Part shown: positions 21,060 to 33,375 of the stretch, piece after piece
Layout of the letters: each line of letters begins with the position of its first letter
Numbering within the stretch: the first letter of the stretch is position 1
From: Inia geoffrensis
Taxonomy: Eukaryota > Chordata > Mammalia > Artiodactyla > Iniidae
NCBI GenBank assembly: GCA_036417435.1
Contig: CM070899.1
Location: 148,318,237 to 148,382,236, forward strand
DNA: 64,000 bases
Direction: 5' to 3'
Notes under the pieces: generated by a model
The model's database searches: none
The model's input: only the letters and a program-made list of their open reading frames with translations
What the model was told of the DNA's origin: nothing
Translations under genes and position numbers: made by a program

Positions 21060-24000
21060 ATGAAGAAAATGGACAAAGGAACATACCTATCGATAATCAC
21101 CCTAAACGTGAATGGATTAAATGCTCCAACCAAAAGATACAGGCTCACTGAATGGATACAAAAACAAAGCCTGTATATATGCTGTCTACAAGAGACCCAC
21201 TTCAGACCTAGGGACACATACAGGCTGAAAGTGAGGGGATGGAAAATGATATTCCATGCAAATGGAATTCAAAAGAAAGCTGGAGTAGCAAAACTCATAT
21301 CAGACAAAATGGACTTTAATATAAAGACTATTACAAGAGACAAAGAAGGACACTACATAATGATCAATGAATCAATCCAAAAAGATGATATAACAATTGT
21401 AAATATTTATGCACTCAACATAGGAGCACCTCAATACATAAGGCACATGCTAACAGCCATAAAAGGGAAAATAGACAGTAACACAATCATACTAGGGGAC
21501 TTTAACACCCCACTTTAACCAATGGACAGATCATCCAAAATGAAAATAAATAAGGAAACACAATGTTTAAATGACACATTAAACAAGTTGGACTTAATTG
21601 ATATTCATAGGACATTCCATCCAAAAAACAGCAAATTACACTTTCTTCTCAAGTGCACATGGAACATTCTCCAGGATAGATCACATCCTGGATCACAAAT
21701 CAAGCCTCAGTAAATTTATGATAATTGATATCATATCAAGCATCTTTTCTGACCACAACATTATGAGAATAGAAATCAATTACAGGGAAAAAACCTAAAA
21801 AACACAAACACATGCACGCTAAACAATATGTTACTAAATAACCAAGAGATCATTGAAGAAATCAAATAGAAAAATCAAGAATTACCTAGAGACAAATTAC
21901 AATGAAAACATGATGATCCAAAACCCAAAATTTATAGCAATAGAAGCCTACTTCAAGAAACAGGAAAAATCTCAAACAATCTAACCTTACACATAAAGGA
22001 ACTAGAGAAAGAAAAACATACAAAACCCGAAGTTAGTAGAAGGAAGGAGGAAGTTTCAGAGCAGAAATAAATTAAATTGAAACAAAACAGTAGCAAAGAT
22101 CAATAAGACTTAAAGCTAGTTCTCTGAGAAGATAGGTAAAGTTGATAAACCATTAGCCAGACTCATCAAGAAAAAGAGGGAGAGGACTCAAATCAATAAA
22201 ATTAGAAATGAAAAATAAGAAGTTACAACAGACACCGCAGAAATACAAAGCATCCTAAGACAGTACTGCAAGCAACTCTATGCCAATAAAATGGACAACC
22301 AGGAAGAAATGGACAAATTCTTAGAAAGGTATAACCTTCCAAGACTGAACCAGGAAGAAATAGAAAATATGAACAGACCAAACACAAATATTGAAATTGA
22401 AACTGTGATTAAAAATCTTCCAACACACAGAAGTCCAGGACCAGATGGCTTCACAGGTGAATTCTGTCAATCATTTAGAGAAGAGCTAACACCCATCCTT
22501 CTCAAACTCTTCCAAAAAATTGCAGAGGAAGGAACACTCCCAAACTCATTCTGTGAGGCCACCATCACCCTGATACCAAAACCAGATAAAGATACTACAA
22601 GAAAAGAAAATCACAGAACAATATCACTGATGAATATAGATGCAAAATTCCTCAACAAAACACTAGCAAACAGAATCCAACAACACATTAAAAGGATCAT
22701 ACACCAAGATTAGGTGGGATTTATCCCAGGGATGCAAGGATTCTTCAATATACACAAATCAATCAATGTGATACACCATATTAACATATTGAAGAATAAA
22801 AACCCTATGATCATCTCAATAGATGCAGAAAAAGCTTTTGAAAAAATTCAACACTGATTTATGATAAAAACTCTCCAGAAACGGGGCATAGAGGGAACTT
22901 CCTCAACATAATAAAGGCCATATACAACAAACCCACAGCAAGCATCGTTCTCAATGGTGAAAAACTGAAAGCATTTCCTCTAAGATCAGGAACAAGACAA
23001 GGATGTCCACTCTCGCCACTATTATTCAACATAGATTCGGAAATCCTAGCCACAGCAATCAGAGAAGAAGAAGAAATAAAAGGAACACAAATTGAAAAGA
23101 AAAAGTAAAACTGTCACTTTTTGCAGATGACATGATACTATACATAGAGAATCTTAAAAATGCCACCAGAAAACTACTAGAGCTAATCAATGAATTTGGT
23201 AAAGTTGCAGGATACAAAATTAATGCACAGAATTCTCTTGCATTCCTATACACTAATGATGAAAAATCTGAAAGAGAAATTAAGGAAACACTCCCATTTA
23301 CCATTGCAACAAAAAGAATAAAATACCTAGGAATAACCTACCTAGGGAGACAAAAGACCTGTATGCAGAAAACTATAAGACACTGATGAAAGAAATTAAA
23401 GACGATACAAACAGATGGAGAGATATACCATGTTCTTAGGTTGGAAGAATCAATATTGTGAAAATGACTATACTGCCGAAAGCAATCTACAGTTCAATGC
23501 AATCTCTATCAAATTACCAATGGCATTTTTTATGGAACTGGAACAAAAAGTCTTAAAATTTGTATGGAGACACAAAAGACCCTGAACAGCCAAAGCAGTC
23601 TTGAGGGAAAAAAAAACTCAGCTGGAGGAATCAGACTCCCTGACTTCAGGCTATACTAGAAAGCTACAGTAATCAAGACAGTATGGTACTGGCACAAAAA
23701 CAGAAATATAGATCAATGGAACAGGATAGAAAGCCCGGAGATAAACCCACACACCTATGGTCAACTAATTTATGACAAAGGAGGCAAGGATATACAGTGG
23801 AGAAAAGAAAGTCTCTTCAGTAAGTGGTACTGGGAAAACTGGACAGCTACATGTAAAAGAGTGAAATTAGAAAACTCCCTAACACCATACACAAAAATAA
23901 ACTCAAAATGGATTAAAGACCTAAATGTAAAACTGGACACTATCAAACTCTTAGAGGAAAATATAGGAAGAACACTTTTTGATATAAATCACAGGAAGAT

Positions 24001-24836
24001 CATTTTTGATCCACCTCGTAAAGTAATGGAAATAAAAACAAAAGTAAACACATGGGACCTAATGAAACTTAAAAGCTTTTGCAAAGCAAAGGAAACTACA
24101 AACAAGATGAAAAGACAACCCTCAGAATGGGAGAAAGTATTTGCAAATGAATCAGTGAACAAAGGATTAATCTCCAAAATATATAAACAGCTCATGCAGC
24201 TCAATATTAAAAAAAATAAACCCAATAAAAAACATGGGCAGAAGACCTAAATAGACATTTCTCCAAAGAAGACATACAGATGACCAAGAAGCACATGAAA
24301 AGCTGCTCAACATCACTAATTATTAGAGAAATGCAAATCAAAACTACAATGAGGTATCACCTCACACCAGTTAGAATATCAGAAAATCTACAAACAACAA
24401 ATGCTGGAGAGGGTGTGGAGAAAAGGTAACCCTCTTGCACTGTTGGTGGGAATGTAAATTGATACAGCCACTATGGAGAACAGTATGGAGGTTCCTTAAA
24501 AAACTAAAAATAGAATTACCATATGACCCAGCAATCCCACTACTGGGCATATACCCAGAGAAATCTATAATTCAAAAAGACACATGCACCCCAATGTTCA
24601 TTGCAGCACTATTTACAATAGCCAGGTCATGGAAGCAACCTAAATGCCCATCGACAGACGAATGGATAAAGAAGATGTGGTACATATATACAATGGAATA
24701 TTACTCAGCCATAAAAAGGAATGAAATTGGGTAATTTCTTGAGACGTGCATGGATCTAGAGACTGTCATACGGGGTGAAGTAAGAAAGAAAGAGAAAAAC
24801 AAATATCGTATATTAATGCATAAATGTGGAAACTAG
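21060..24836 (+). pseudogene. L1 ORF2 pseudogene, copy 2
   Basis: 3777 nt from ATG to the expected TAG, about 1259 codons, close to the usual L1 ORF2p length. Parts in order: endonuclease at 21060-21798 (TLNVNGLNAPTKR, QETHF, the GDFNTPL block before a stop at 21516, SDHNIMRIEINY); RT fingers at 22291-22713 ([21 protein letters not shown]); palm with FADD intact at 23120-23131; thumb/C-terminal parts at 23861-24250 and 24435-24734, the latter with the HCWWEC cysteine region. At least several in-frame stops and frame changes separate these pieces. The start is chosen from the MKKMDKGTYLSI opening. Confidence 0.93.
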
Positions 24837-25100
24837 AAAAATGGTACAGATGAACCAGTTTGCAGGGCAGAAGTAGAGACACAGATGTGGAGAACAAATA
24901 TGGACACCAAGGGGGGAAAGTGACGGGTGCAGGTGCTGGTGTGATGAATTTGGAGATTAGGATTCACATATATACACTAATATGTATAGATTGATAGCTA
25001 ATAAGAACCTGCTTATAAAAAATAAATTTAAAAAATTCAAAAGAAAAATAAAATAAGACACTTAGGTTGGGCTTGAAAATAAATAAATAAAAGCAATTAA

Positions 25101-25141
25101 CACACGTGCATACGTGCGTGCACACATACACACACACACAG
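25101..25141. repeat. Imperfect CA/TG-rich tract
   Basis: Alternating CACACGTG-type sequence ending in a short (CA) run, immediately next to the L1 target site. Confidence 0.8.
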
Positions 25142-25295
25142 CGACAGGAAGATGTCAGAGGTATAAAGGATGCAAATGAAAGAGCTCCTGCTGTTCAAGG
25201 TGGGTACAATTTTAGCAAGAAAATAAATGAGGTAGTATCAGATTACAACACAAAATATAAAATAAACATATGAGTCTGTATTGTTATAAACAAAT

Positions 25296-25376
25296 AGTTG
25301 AATGAATAAATGAATAAATAAGTAAATAAATAAGTAGATGCATACATACATGCATAAGTAGATAAATAAACAAATG
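25296..25376. repeat. AAAT/AATG tetranucleotide-rich tract
   Basis: Irregular repeats of aaat, gaat and tgcata units over about 80 bp. Open frames on the reverse strand here are low-complexity artefacts. Confidence 0.8.
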
Positions 25377-25491
25377 GAAGAGAATAGCCAAATATTGCAT
25401 GTAGAAGAATTCCAAATAATTTATGTAGATGCTCCACTTCAAGGAGATGGAACATAACTGTTCTCTCACTTTTTAAGTGTGCTATGCACAT

Positions 25492-25543
25492 GGTAATTTC
25501 TATCTAAAATGGAAATTACCATTTCCAGAAATTACCATTTCCA
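25492..25543. repeat. Nine-base inverted repeat joined to a 16-bp tandem repeat
   Basis: GGTAATTTC at 25492-25500 pairs exactly with GAAATTACC at 25512-25520 across an 11-base loop. The second arm is also the start of GAAATTACCATTTCCA, which occurs twice in tandem (25512-25527 and 25528-25543). No function is evident. Confidence 0.85.
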
Positions 25544-26570
25544 ATTACCCCTTACCAGTATGGAAAGGGGTAAGATAGCGTAATGGAGAAACCTGACACA
25601 TACTCCCTTAGCCAGTTCATCAAGGTTAACATCAACAGAGATAAGTCATGAGACGGTATGTGGACTCAATATGACAGGACAAACATGGTGTTTTACCTCT
25701 GGCTCTTTCCCCGAAACACATAACCCAACCCTTAAAAGCATCAGACAAACTGAAAAAGAGGTTTACTCTACAAAATATCTGACCATTAATCCTCAAAATT
25801 TTCAAGGTTGTCAAAAACAAGAAATGTCTGAGAAACTGTCAAAGTCAAGAGTGGCCTAAGGACAAATGATGACATTTCTTTTGGTATCCTGGATGGACAC
25901 AAATAGGGCATTAGGTAAAAACTAGTGTGAGTAAATATGAACTTTAGTTAATTTCTAAAAAAAAATCACTTTCAACCAACAGTTATGCATTATGTCTTCT
26001 ATTCATGTTTGTTTATTTGTATCATCAGCTGTGAATTAACCTCAGCCACACTGCTTCTGCTGTCTTGGAGTACTAGAAAGGAGATAGTCTGTTCTTACTT
26101 TCAAGTGCCTTTCCCTAACACTAGTTGCCATACAGGAAAACCAAGCCCTCTCAGCCTGCCAGTTGGAATGTATCAGTATAACTAGATTTGATGCCCCCAT
26201 GGAAACCAGAGCTTGCTCCAGCCTGTTGACTGGCTTCTATAGCTGTCATGGTGAAAACAAGCTTGTGCCTGACAGATAGCTAGGAATTTGAACTGGGCTT
26301 GAACTTGGCTGTAAGCTGGTATATCTCTTATGGAAAGTAGTAGCTGTTGTTCAGAATTTTTAATTTATGAATTTAAACTAGTTCTCCATCCTGTGTCTGA
26401 AGCCTCACCTCTACATTATGCAGGGTAATTTCCACCGTGCAATTAATCTCTTTTCCCGGCAGCATTTGTAAGCAAACAATTCATTCTGTGACAGCATGTT
26501 GTTTGCAATATTAATAAAAATCTTAAAGGTTTAAGTTATATTATCTTACTTAGGAAATTAAAGTCAAATC
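25544..26570. other. No gene or repeat recognised
   Basis: AT-rich, single-copy-looking DNA without a protein-like frame. Confidence 0.5.
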
Positions 26571-26574
26571 ATTC

Positions 26575-27350
26575 ACTCAGCACACATTTATTGAGCATAT
26601 ACTATATTCAAAGCACTCCACTAAACATTGGAATCTTTCAAAGTTAAAGCTCCCTGCCTTTCTAGTGTTTCCCATCTAGTTTCAGAGATAAAAGAACTGA
26701 CGTGATGTTTCTAATTCAGGACAGTATATGGTGGGCACTCTGAAAGCATTATAAACTTCCTAAGTAGACCACAACTTTGTGGGCTGGGATTATCAGGAAA
26801 GACTTCTTTTAAGACCTCTAGGATGCTGTTAACTAGAACTGGTAGAAGAGGGCACTCCAGGAAGAATGAATGGAAAAGGCAGGTGGCAAAACAGGGCAAG
26901 CATATCAGAGGATGAAAACTGGAGCTATCTTCTCTGAGTAATGTTATGGAGGGTGTGAGGAGGGAAGGACCTATGACATAGATTGGGTCCTTTGTGTCAA
27001 AGCAAAAAGAGTTTAAACTTTATTTGGTAGGCAATGTGGAGCCACTGGACAGAGCCACTTCAGATCATAAAAGTGCCATAATCAGAGTGGTAGTTAAGAA
27101 AAATTAGTCTGGCAGCATGCAGAGGACAGATGGAAAGAGAATTTAGTGGTAGCACACCTAGAGTGTAAAGTGAGAGCCTGAATGAAAGCAGACCCTGGGC
27201 TGTGGAATTAGAAAGGAGGGAACTAGTATGGGAGACAGGAGGTAATTAAAAATTATGTTTCAAGCCTGGGTGAAGAAAATTTGGATTGCAGAGGAAAAGA
27301 GAACAGGAGTAGAGTTTCTGCAAGAAGGTCCTGAGACTGACACCATGATG
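26575..27350 (-). mobile_element. L2 LINE fragment
   Basis: Antisense L2. It begins with the reverse of the L2 3' end ('acatttattgagcatatact') and continues through 'gctccctgcctttctagtgt', 'ggtaggcaatgtggagccac' and 'ttagtctggcagcatgcaga', which follow the L2 3' region in order. It is strongly diverged with internal gaps. No open frame remains. Confidence 0.7.
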
Positions 27351-29490
27351 GTCATCCTTCCCAGCTAATTCTTTCCAATTAACTTCCAGTGGAGGAGCAT
27401 TAGTTGAATTGCACAATATTCAATATTCTCTACATATTTTTTTCTGTTTCCACATTGGCAATCAGTGATCATGACCAACTGTGACTTATCTTATTGAACA
27501 TATCCATTGCCACTAATGTAACTCATTTGCTGGAACCCAGGAGCTAGCACTGTTTCCTCCAACTACTTGTTAGTAAATGGGATGTTCAAGAGATACTCCT
27601 CTGATTCCACTGTGGATCCGAACTCCACAATACCAAGTCCCAGTTCCTTGAAGACAGGGAGCATCCCTTGATTTTTGCCCTACACATGCTTACAGGCAAT
27701 GCAATGAGATGAAAAGTGAGAAGTGATTTGCTTTTCTGATTCCAACAAACTAGCCAGTGTTTTTGTAGGAAGATGCTCTTCATACAGTCCTCCACCACAA
27801 CTCCCCATGGGGAACTAATAGTGGTGGGCAATGAGAAGATATCCCCAGGGACCAGGAGGTGTAAACAAAGAGGCCTACAGGAAGCCCAGACACTTCTTTA
27901 AAGTTTTTATGTTTTAACCTATATTTGTTTTATGTCTAGAATTATGATGGACTTTGTCTTCTGTCCAGTTTCATATCAGTGTTTACTCTGATATAAAAGT
28001 GATGTATTCTTCTCATTATTGGAGTAAAATTTGTGCACTGGAAGATGTGCCATGCTAATCCAATGGCACTGAGTACTCTCTGCAGATCCCTATGCCACCC
28101 AGGGCTATCATTATAGCCCTTTATAATAAGTATAAGGAAGATAATTATTTTTTTCAGAAGCATGCAGCATGGGAAGAAGGTAGTTCTCACATCTAACAAG
28201 CTTGTCCTAAGGACAAGTGGGAATTCAAAAGCCAGCTGGACCTATAATTGCTGAACCTCTAAAAGGAAATGAGGCATGCAGACCCTCCAACATGGTCAGC
28301 TTTTCTACCCATTCTGGCAGAGAAATGCCATCCAAAGGCCTTTTCTACCCATTCCGGCAGAGAAATACCATCCAAAGGCCTTTGGAGATTGAACAGTCAA
28401 TCTTGAAATAATCAAGCCTAGCTGTTTGAAACAAGGGAGCCAAACTTTCCCTAACTCCATTAACATTTCCCTCCATCCAAGTATGAAAAATGGGCCCATT
28501 TATTATTTATCATCTTCTTATTGGATATTTCACCTCCTGCCAACACAGCTAAGCCCAGCCAAGTTGCCTCCATGGCGGGCCCAGAGGCAGATGATCCCAG
28601 CAAAGCAGCATCATGACACCCAGGGAACCAGATGGGTGACCTTTCCCTTTCCTGCTCTCCAGACTAGAGAACAGACAGTCAAATTCTCTGGGTGGCCCAG
28701 GATCTTTGCTTCTATAAATTCAAATGTACGTTTTCAGACCGATGGTCTGTTTCTCAAAAACGTTGATCACACATTCACCAAACACCATCTTTCACACATT
28801 ATGCCAGAGTAGCCAGTTTTGCTGTTATCTGAAATCCCTTACATCACGCCCTTACTTTCTTGCTGAACTCCCCTCAAAATAACATGGTGTGAACTTTTTC
28901 TGTTGCCTTTCCTCTCCTCCTATGTAGCCCATGTGTTTGAAATATGTTTAATATATTGTCACATCTCATATTTTAAATATCATGAGGATAGGCCAATTCT
29001 AGGGTATTTTAAGTGCCCTCGTTATGAAACATATGGCCAGAGGGGTGGGGATAGGGAGGTAGAGAAAGAAACATGGCACATGTAATATTTTCCCAAGGGA
29101 AGGGGGCAGGGAATATGACCTGCAAGATGTAAGAATCTATGTGCATCACTACTGAAATACCATCTGTTTCCATTCAGATTATCATCTTGAAATTATAGCT
29201 TTTTTTTCATATGCCATAATATATAGGATTCAAGGGCCAAAACACATCATAGTGTTTGCAACCAACTGATCCAGTTGCTGCCAAAGCTGTGGCAATTTAA
29301 GAAACAGAAGAGAAAAACAAGAGAATGTTATAGTTGTTGTGTTTTCATTTTTACTTCTCTTTAAAATGGAGGCATTGTTATTACAGACACAGTGATAGGG
29401 ATAGTCATTAAAACATCATTCATTGGTTGATTCATCCAGTGTCATTAACAACATCATTCACTGATCATGAATTGATTCATTATTCATTGA
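27351..29490. other. Unassigned DNA containing a 40-bp tandem duplication
   Basis: Two kilobases with no gene that I can support. A 128-codon frame at 28426-28812 and a 64-codon frame across the duplication show no family features. Most of it may be ancestral single-copy DNA. Confidence 0.5.
28300..28379. repeat. 40-bp tandem duplication (2 copies)
   Basis: A 40-bp unit beginning CTTTTCTACCCATTC and ending CATCCAAAGGC is present twice, 28300-28339 and 28340-28379. The two copies differ at two positions (T/C at 28314/28354 and G/A at 28327/28367). The low divergence implies a fairly recent slippage or unequal exchange. Confidence 0.95.
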
Positions 29491-29494
29491 TTCA

Positions 29495-30245
29495 TCATTC
29501 ACTTATTCTTTCATTCATTCAACAGCTAGTTAATGTATCTTTTTTTTTTTTTATGGTATGCGGGGCCTCTCACTGTTGTGGCCTCTCCCGTTGTGGAGCA
29601 CAGGCTCCAGATGCGCAGGCTCAGCGACCACGGCCCATGGGCCCAGCCGCTCCGTGGCACATGGGATCTTCCCAGACTGGGGCACGAACCTGTGTCCCCT
29701 GCATCGGCAGGAGGACTCTCAACCATTGAGCCACCAGGGAAGCCCTAGTTAATGTACCTTGTAAATCACACATCATGTGTGGAAGTGGGACTATGGAGAT
29801 GAAAGTACCATTGTCTTCAGTTAATAAGAGACTAAAGGAAATGGGAAGACAGTGAGCAGACTTAATATATGAATGCCAAGGCCAACTGTAGAAGTTCACA
29901 GAGATGTGACAGGAATACCCGTATTTCGAGGAAGAGGTGGTGACATTGCTCAGCGATAGGGAATTCTTCTTAAAGAAGGCTACTTTTAAGCTGATTTAAA
30001 AATTAGGATTTATCTGTGCAAAGGGGATATTGATGTTCTCGAGGCTTTGGAATCAGAATATGCAAATATATAGAAATGTCCACAAGCCCTGGTTATGAAG
30101 AATTCATTCTGGCTGGAACATAGAGGAACAGAGACAGAAGGGAGGCAGATAGGGATGGTGTAACTCCTCAAGAGCCCAACTCTATCGAAAACCAACAGGT
30201 ATTTCAGCAACTAACACCTGAATTCCTACTAGGAAGATAGCTGTC
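29495..30245 (-). mobile_element. L2 LINE fragment, split by a CHR SINE
   Basis: Starts in the antisense L2 terminus ('ctttcattcattcaacagct'). It is interrupted by a SINE and resumes with weak L2 blocks such as 'gaggaagaggtggtgacatt' and 'ttcattctggctggaacata'. It is old and diverged. Confidence 0.55.
29540..29744 (-). mobile_element. CHR-type SINE inside L2
   Basis: A complete cetacean SINE with its T-tract tail on the left and its head at the right end (AGGGAAGCC on the plus strand). The target-site duplication CTAGTTAATGTA is at 29526-29537 and 29745-29756. Frames across it are not genes. Confidence 0.96.
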
Positions 30246-30717
30246 TTTCTTGGAAACGGTGTCTTTTTTTTTTTTGCCTTTTTATTTATTTGTTTATTTA
30301 TTTTATTTTTTTAACATCTTTATTGTGGAATGCCTTCTTTTTTGTAAACGTCTTTATTGGAGTATAATTGCCTTACAATGGTGTGTTAGTATCTGCCTTA
30401 TAACAAAGTGAATCAGTTATACATATACATATGTCCCCATATCTCTTCCCTCTTGGGTCTCCCTCCCTCCCACCCTCCCTATCCCATCCCTCAAGGTGGT
30501 CACAAAGCACCGAGCTGATCTCCCTGTGCTATGCGGCTGCTTCCCACTAGCTATCTATTTTATGTTTGGTAGTGTATATATGTCCATGCCACACTCTCAC
30601 ATTGTCCCAGCTTACCCTTCACCCTCCCCATATCCTCAAGTCCATTCTCTAGTAGGTCTGTGTCTTTATTCCCCTCTTACCCCTAGGTTCTTCATGACCA
30701 CTTCTTTTTTTTTTTTT

Positions 30718-33325
30718 TTAGATTCCATATACATGTGTTAGCATACGGTATTTGTTTTTCTATTTCTGACTCATTTCACGCCATATGACAGACTCTACGT
30801 CCATCCACCTCACTAAAAACAACTCAGTTTTGTTTCATTTTATGGCTGAGTACTATTCCATTGTATAAATGTGCCACATCTTCTTTATCCATTCATCTGT
30901 CGATGGACACATATGTTGCTTCCATGTCCTGGCTATTGTAAATAGAGCTGCAATGAGCATTGTGGTACATGACTCTTTTTGAAGTATGGTTTTCTCAGGG
31001 TATATGCTCAGTAGTGAGATTGCTGGGTCGTATGGTAGTTCCGTTTTTAGTTTTTTAAGGACCTCCATAGTGGCTGTATCAACTTACATTCCCACCCACA
31101 GTGCAAGATGGTTCCCTTTTCTCCACACCCTCTCCAGCATTTATTGTTTCTAGATTTTTTGATGATGGCCATTCTGACCTGTGTGAGATGCTATCTCATT
31201 GTAGTTTTGATTTGCATTCCTCTAATGATTAATGACGTTGAGCATTCTTTCATGTGTTTGTTAGCAATCTGTATATCTTCTTTGGAGAAATGTCTATTTA
31301 GGTTTTCTGCCCATTTTGGGATTGGGTTCGTTATTTTTTTGATATTGAGCTGCAGGAGCTGCTTGTAAATTTTGGAGATTAATCCTTTGTCAGTTGCTTC
31401 ATTTGCAAACATTTTCTCCCATTCGGAGGGTTGTCTTTTCGTCTTGGTTATGGTTTCCTTTGCTGTGCAAAAGTTTTTAAGTTTCATTAGGAGCTGGGTC
31501 AAAAAAGGATCTTGCTGTGATTTATGTCATAGAGTGTTCTGCCTATGTTTTCCTCTAACAGTTTGATAGTGTCTGGCCTTACATTTAGGTCTTTAATCCA
31601 TTTTGAGTTTATTTTTGTGTATGGTGTTAGGGAGTGTTCTAATTTCATTCTTTTACATGTACCTGTCCAGGTTTCCCAGCACCACTTATTGAAGAGGCTG
31701 TCTTTTCTCCACTGTATATTCTTGCCTCCTTTCTCAAATATAAGGTGACCGTATGTGTGTGGGTTTTATCTCTGGGCTTTCCTTCCTGTTCCATTGATCT
31801 ATGTTTCTGTTTTTCAGCCAGTGCCATACTGTATTGATTACTGTAGCTTTGTAGTATAGTCTGAAGTCCAGGAGCCTGATTCCTCCAGCTCCATTTTTCT
31901 TTCTCAAGATTGCTTTGACTATTTAGGATCTTTTGTGTTTCCATACAATTTGTGAAATTTTTTGTTCTAGTCCTATGAAAAATGCCAGTGGTAGTTTAAT
32001 AGGGATTGCATTGAATCTGTAGATTGCTTTGGGTAGTAGAATCATTTTCACAATGTTGATTCTTCCAATCCAAGAACATGGCATATCTCTCAATCTGTTT
32101 GTATCTTCTTTCATTGGTGTGTCAATTGTTACTTCTTTTTCATTTCTAATCCTATTGATTTGAGTCTTCTCCCTTTTTTTCTTTATGAGTCTGGCTAATG
32201 GTTTATCAGTTTTGTGTATCTTCTCAAAGAACCAGCTTTTAGTTTTATTGATCTTTGCTTTCTTTTCTTTAATTTCTTTTTCATTTATTTCTGATCTGAT
32301 CCTTATGATTTCGTTCCTTCTGCTAACTTTGGGGTTTTTTTGTTCTTCTCTCTCTAATTGCTTTAGGTGTAAGGTTAGGTTGTTTATTTGAGATGTTTCT
32401 TAAGGTAGGATTGTATTGCTATAAACTTCCCTCTGAGAACTGCTTTTGCTGCATCCCATAGGTTTTGGGTCATCGTGTTTTCATTGTCATTTGTTTCTAG
32501 GTATTTTTTTATTTCCTCTTTGATTTCTTCAGTGATCTCTTGGTTCTTTAGTAGAATATTGTTTAGCCTCCATGTGTTTATATTTTTTACAGATTTTTTT
32601 CCTGTAATTGATATCTAGCCTCATAGCGTTGTGGTTGGAAAAGATACATGGTACGATTTCAATTTTCTTAAATTTACCAAGGCTTGATTTGTGACCCAAG
32701 ATATGATCTATCCTGGAGAATGTTCCATGAGTACTCTAGTAGAAAATGTATTCTGTTGTGTTTGGATGCAATGTCCTATAGATATCTGTTAAGTCCATCT
32801 TGTTTAATGTATCATTTAAAGCTTGTGTTTCCTTATTTATTTTCATTTTTCATGATCTGTCCATTGGTGAAAGTGGGGTGTTAAAGTCCCCTACTATGAC
32901 TGTGTTACTATCGATTTCCCCTCTTATGGCTTATGGCTGTTAGTATATGCCTTATATATTGAGGTTCTCCTATGTTGGGTGCATAAATATTTACAATTGT
33001 TATATCTTCTTCTTGGATTGATCCCTTGATCATTACGTAGTGTCCTTCTTTGTCTCTTGTAATAGTCTTTGTTTTAAAGTCTATTTTTTCTGATATGAGA
33101 GTTGCTACTCTAGCTTTCTTTTGTTTTCCATTTGCATGGAATATCTTTTTCCATCCCCTCACTTTCAGTCTGTATCTGTCCCTAGGTCTGAAGTGGGTCT
33201 CTTGTAGGCAGCATATGTATGGGTCTTTTTTTGTATTCATTCAGCCAGTCTATGTCTTTTGACTGGAGCATTTAATCCTTTTACATTTAAGATAATTATT
33301 AATATGTATGTTCCTATTATGATTT
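30718..33325 (-). pseudogene. L1 ORF2 pseudogene with the RT core deleted, copy 3
   Basis: The endonuclease remains at 33240-32908 (CCLQETHFRPRD, GHYVMIKGSIQEED, NIYAPNIG). The linker then runs to about 32125. There it jumps directly into the region after the RT palm ([10 protein letters not shown], 32114-31923) and on to the C-terminal parts (31502-30853). The fingers/palm section with TLIPKP and FADD is absent. The protein could not reverse transcribe. Confidence 0.9.
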
Positions 33326-33375
33326 TCTTAATTGTTTCGTTTTTGTAGGTCTTTTCATTTGCTTGTGTTTCCTGC

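Larger units (their letters stand above)
19208..25087 (+). mobile_element. Full-length cetartiodactyl L1, copy 2, dead
   Basis: The best complete L1 here, 5.88 kb, between perfect 13-bp copies of TAAAAGCAATTAA (19195-19207 and 25088-25100). Order: 5' UTR from 'aagatggcagagtagg', about 0.9 kb; ORF1, 20111-21010; a 49-bp gap; ORF2, 21060-24836; 3' UTR; and an A-rich tail. A 19-bp non-L1 stretch lies between two A-rich tracts at the 3' end. Many stops and frameshifts in both ORFs make it inactive. The perfect duplication suggests moderate age, yet the ORF decay shows that it has not been selected. Confidence 0.96.

Noticed and set aside
21060..24836. Active L1 source element
   Set aside because: Although full length with clean duplications, ORF1 stops after eight codons and ORF2 has several stops and frameshifts.
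25284..25491. Tyr/Leu-rich membrane-like reverse-strand peptides
   Set aside because: Low-complexity AAAT-type repeats give such peptides by chance.
28426..28812. 128-codon plus-strand frame
   Set aside because: No domain, no start context, and composition like the surrounding DNA.
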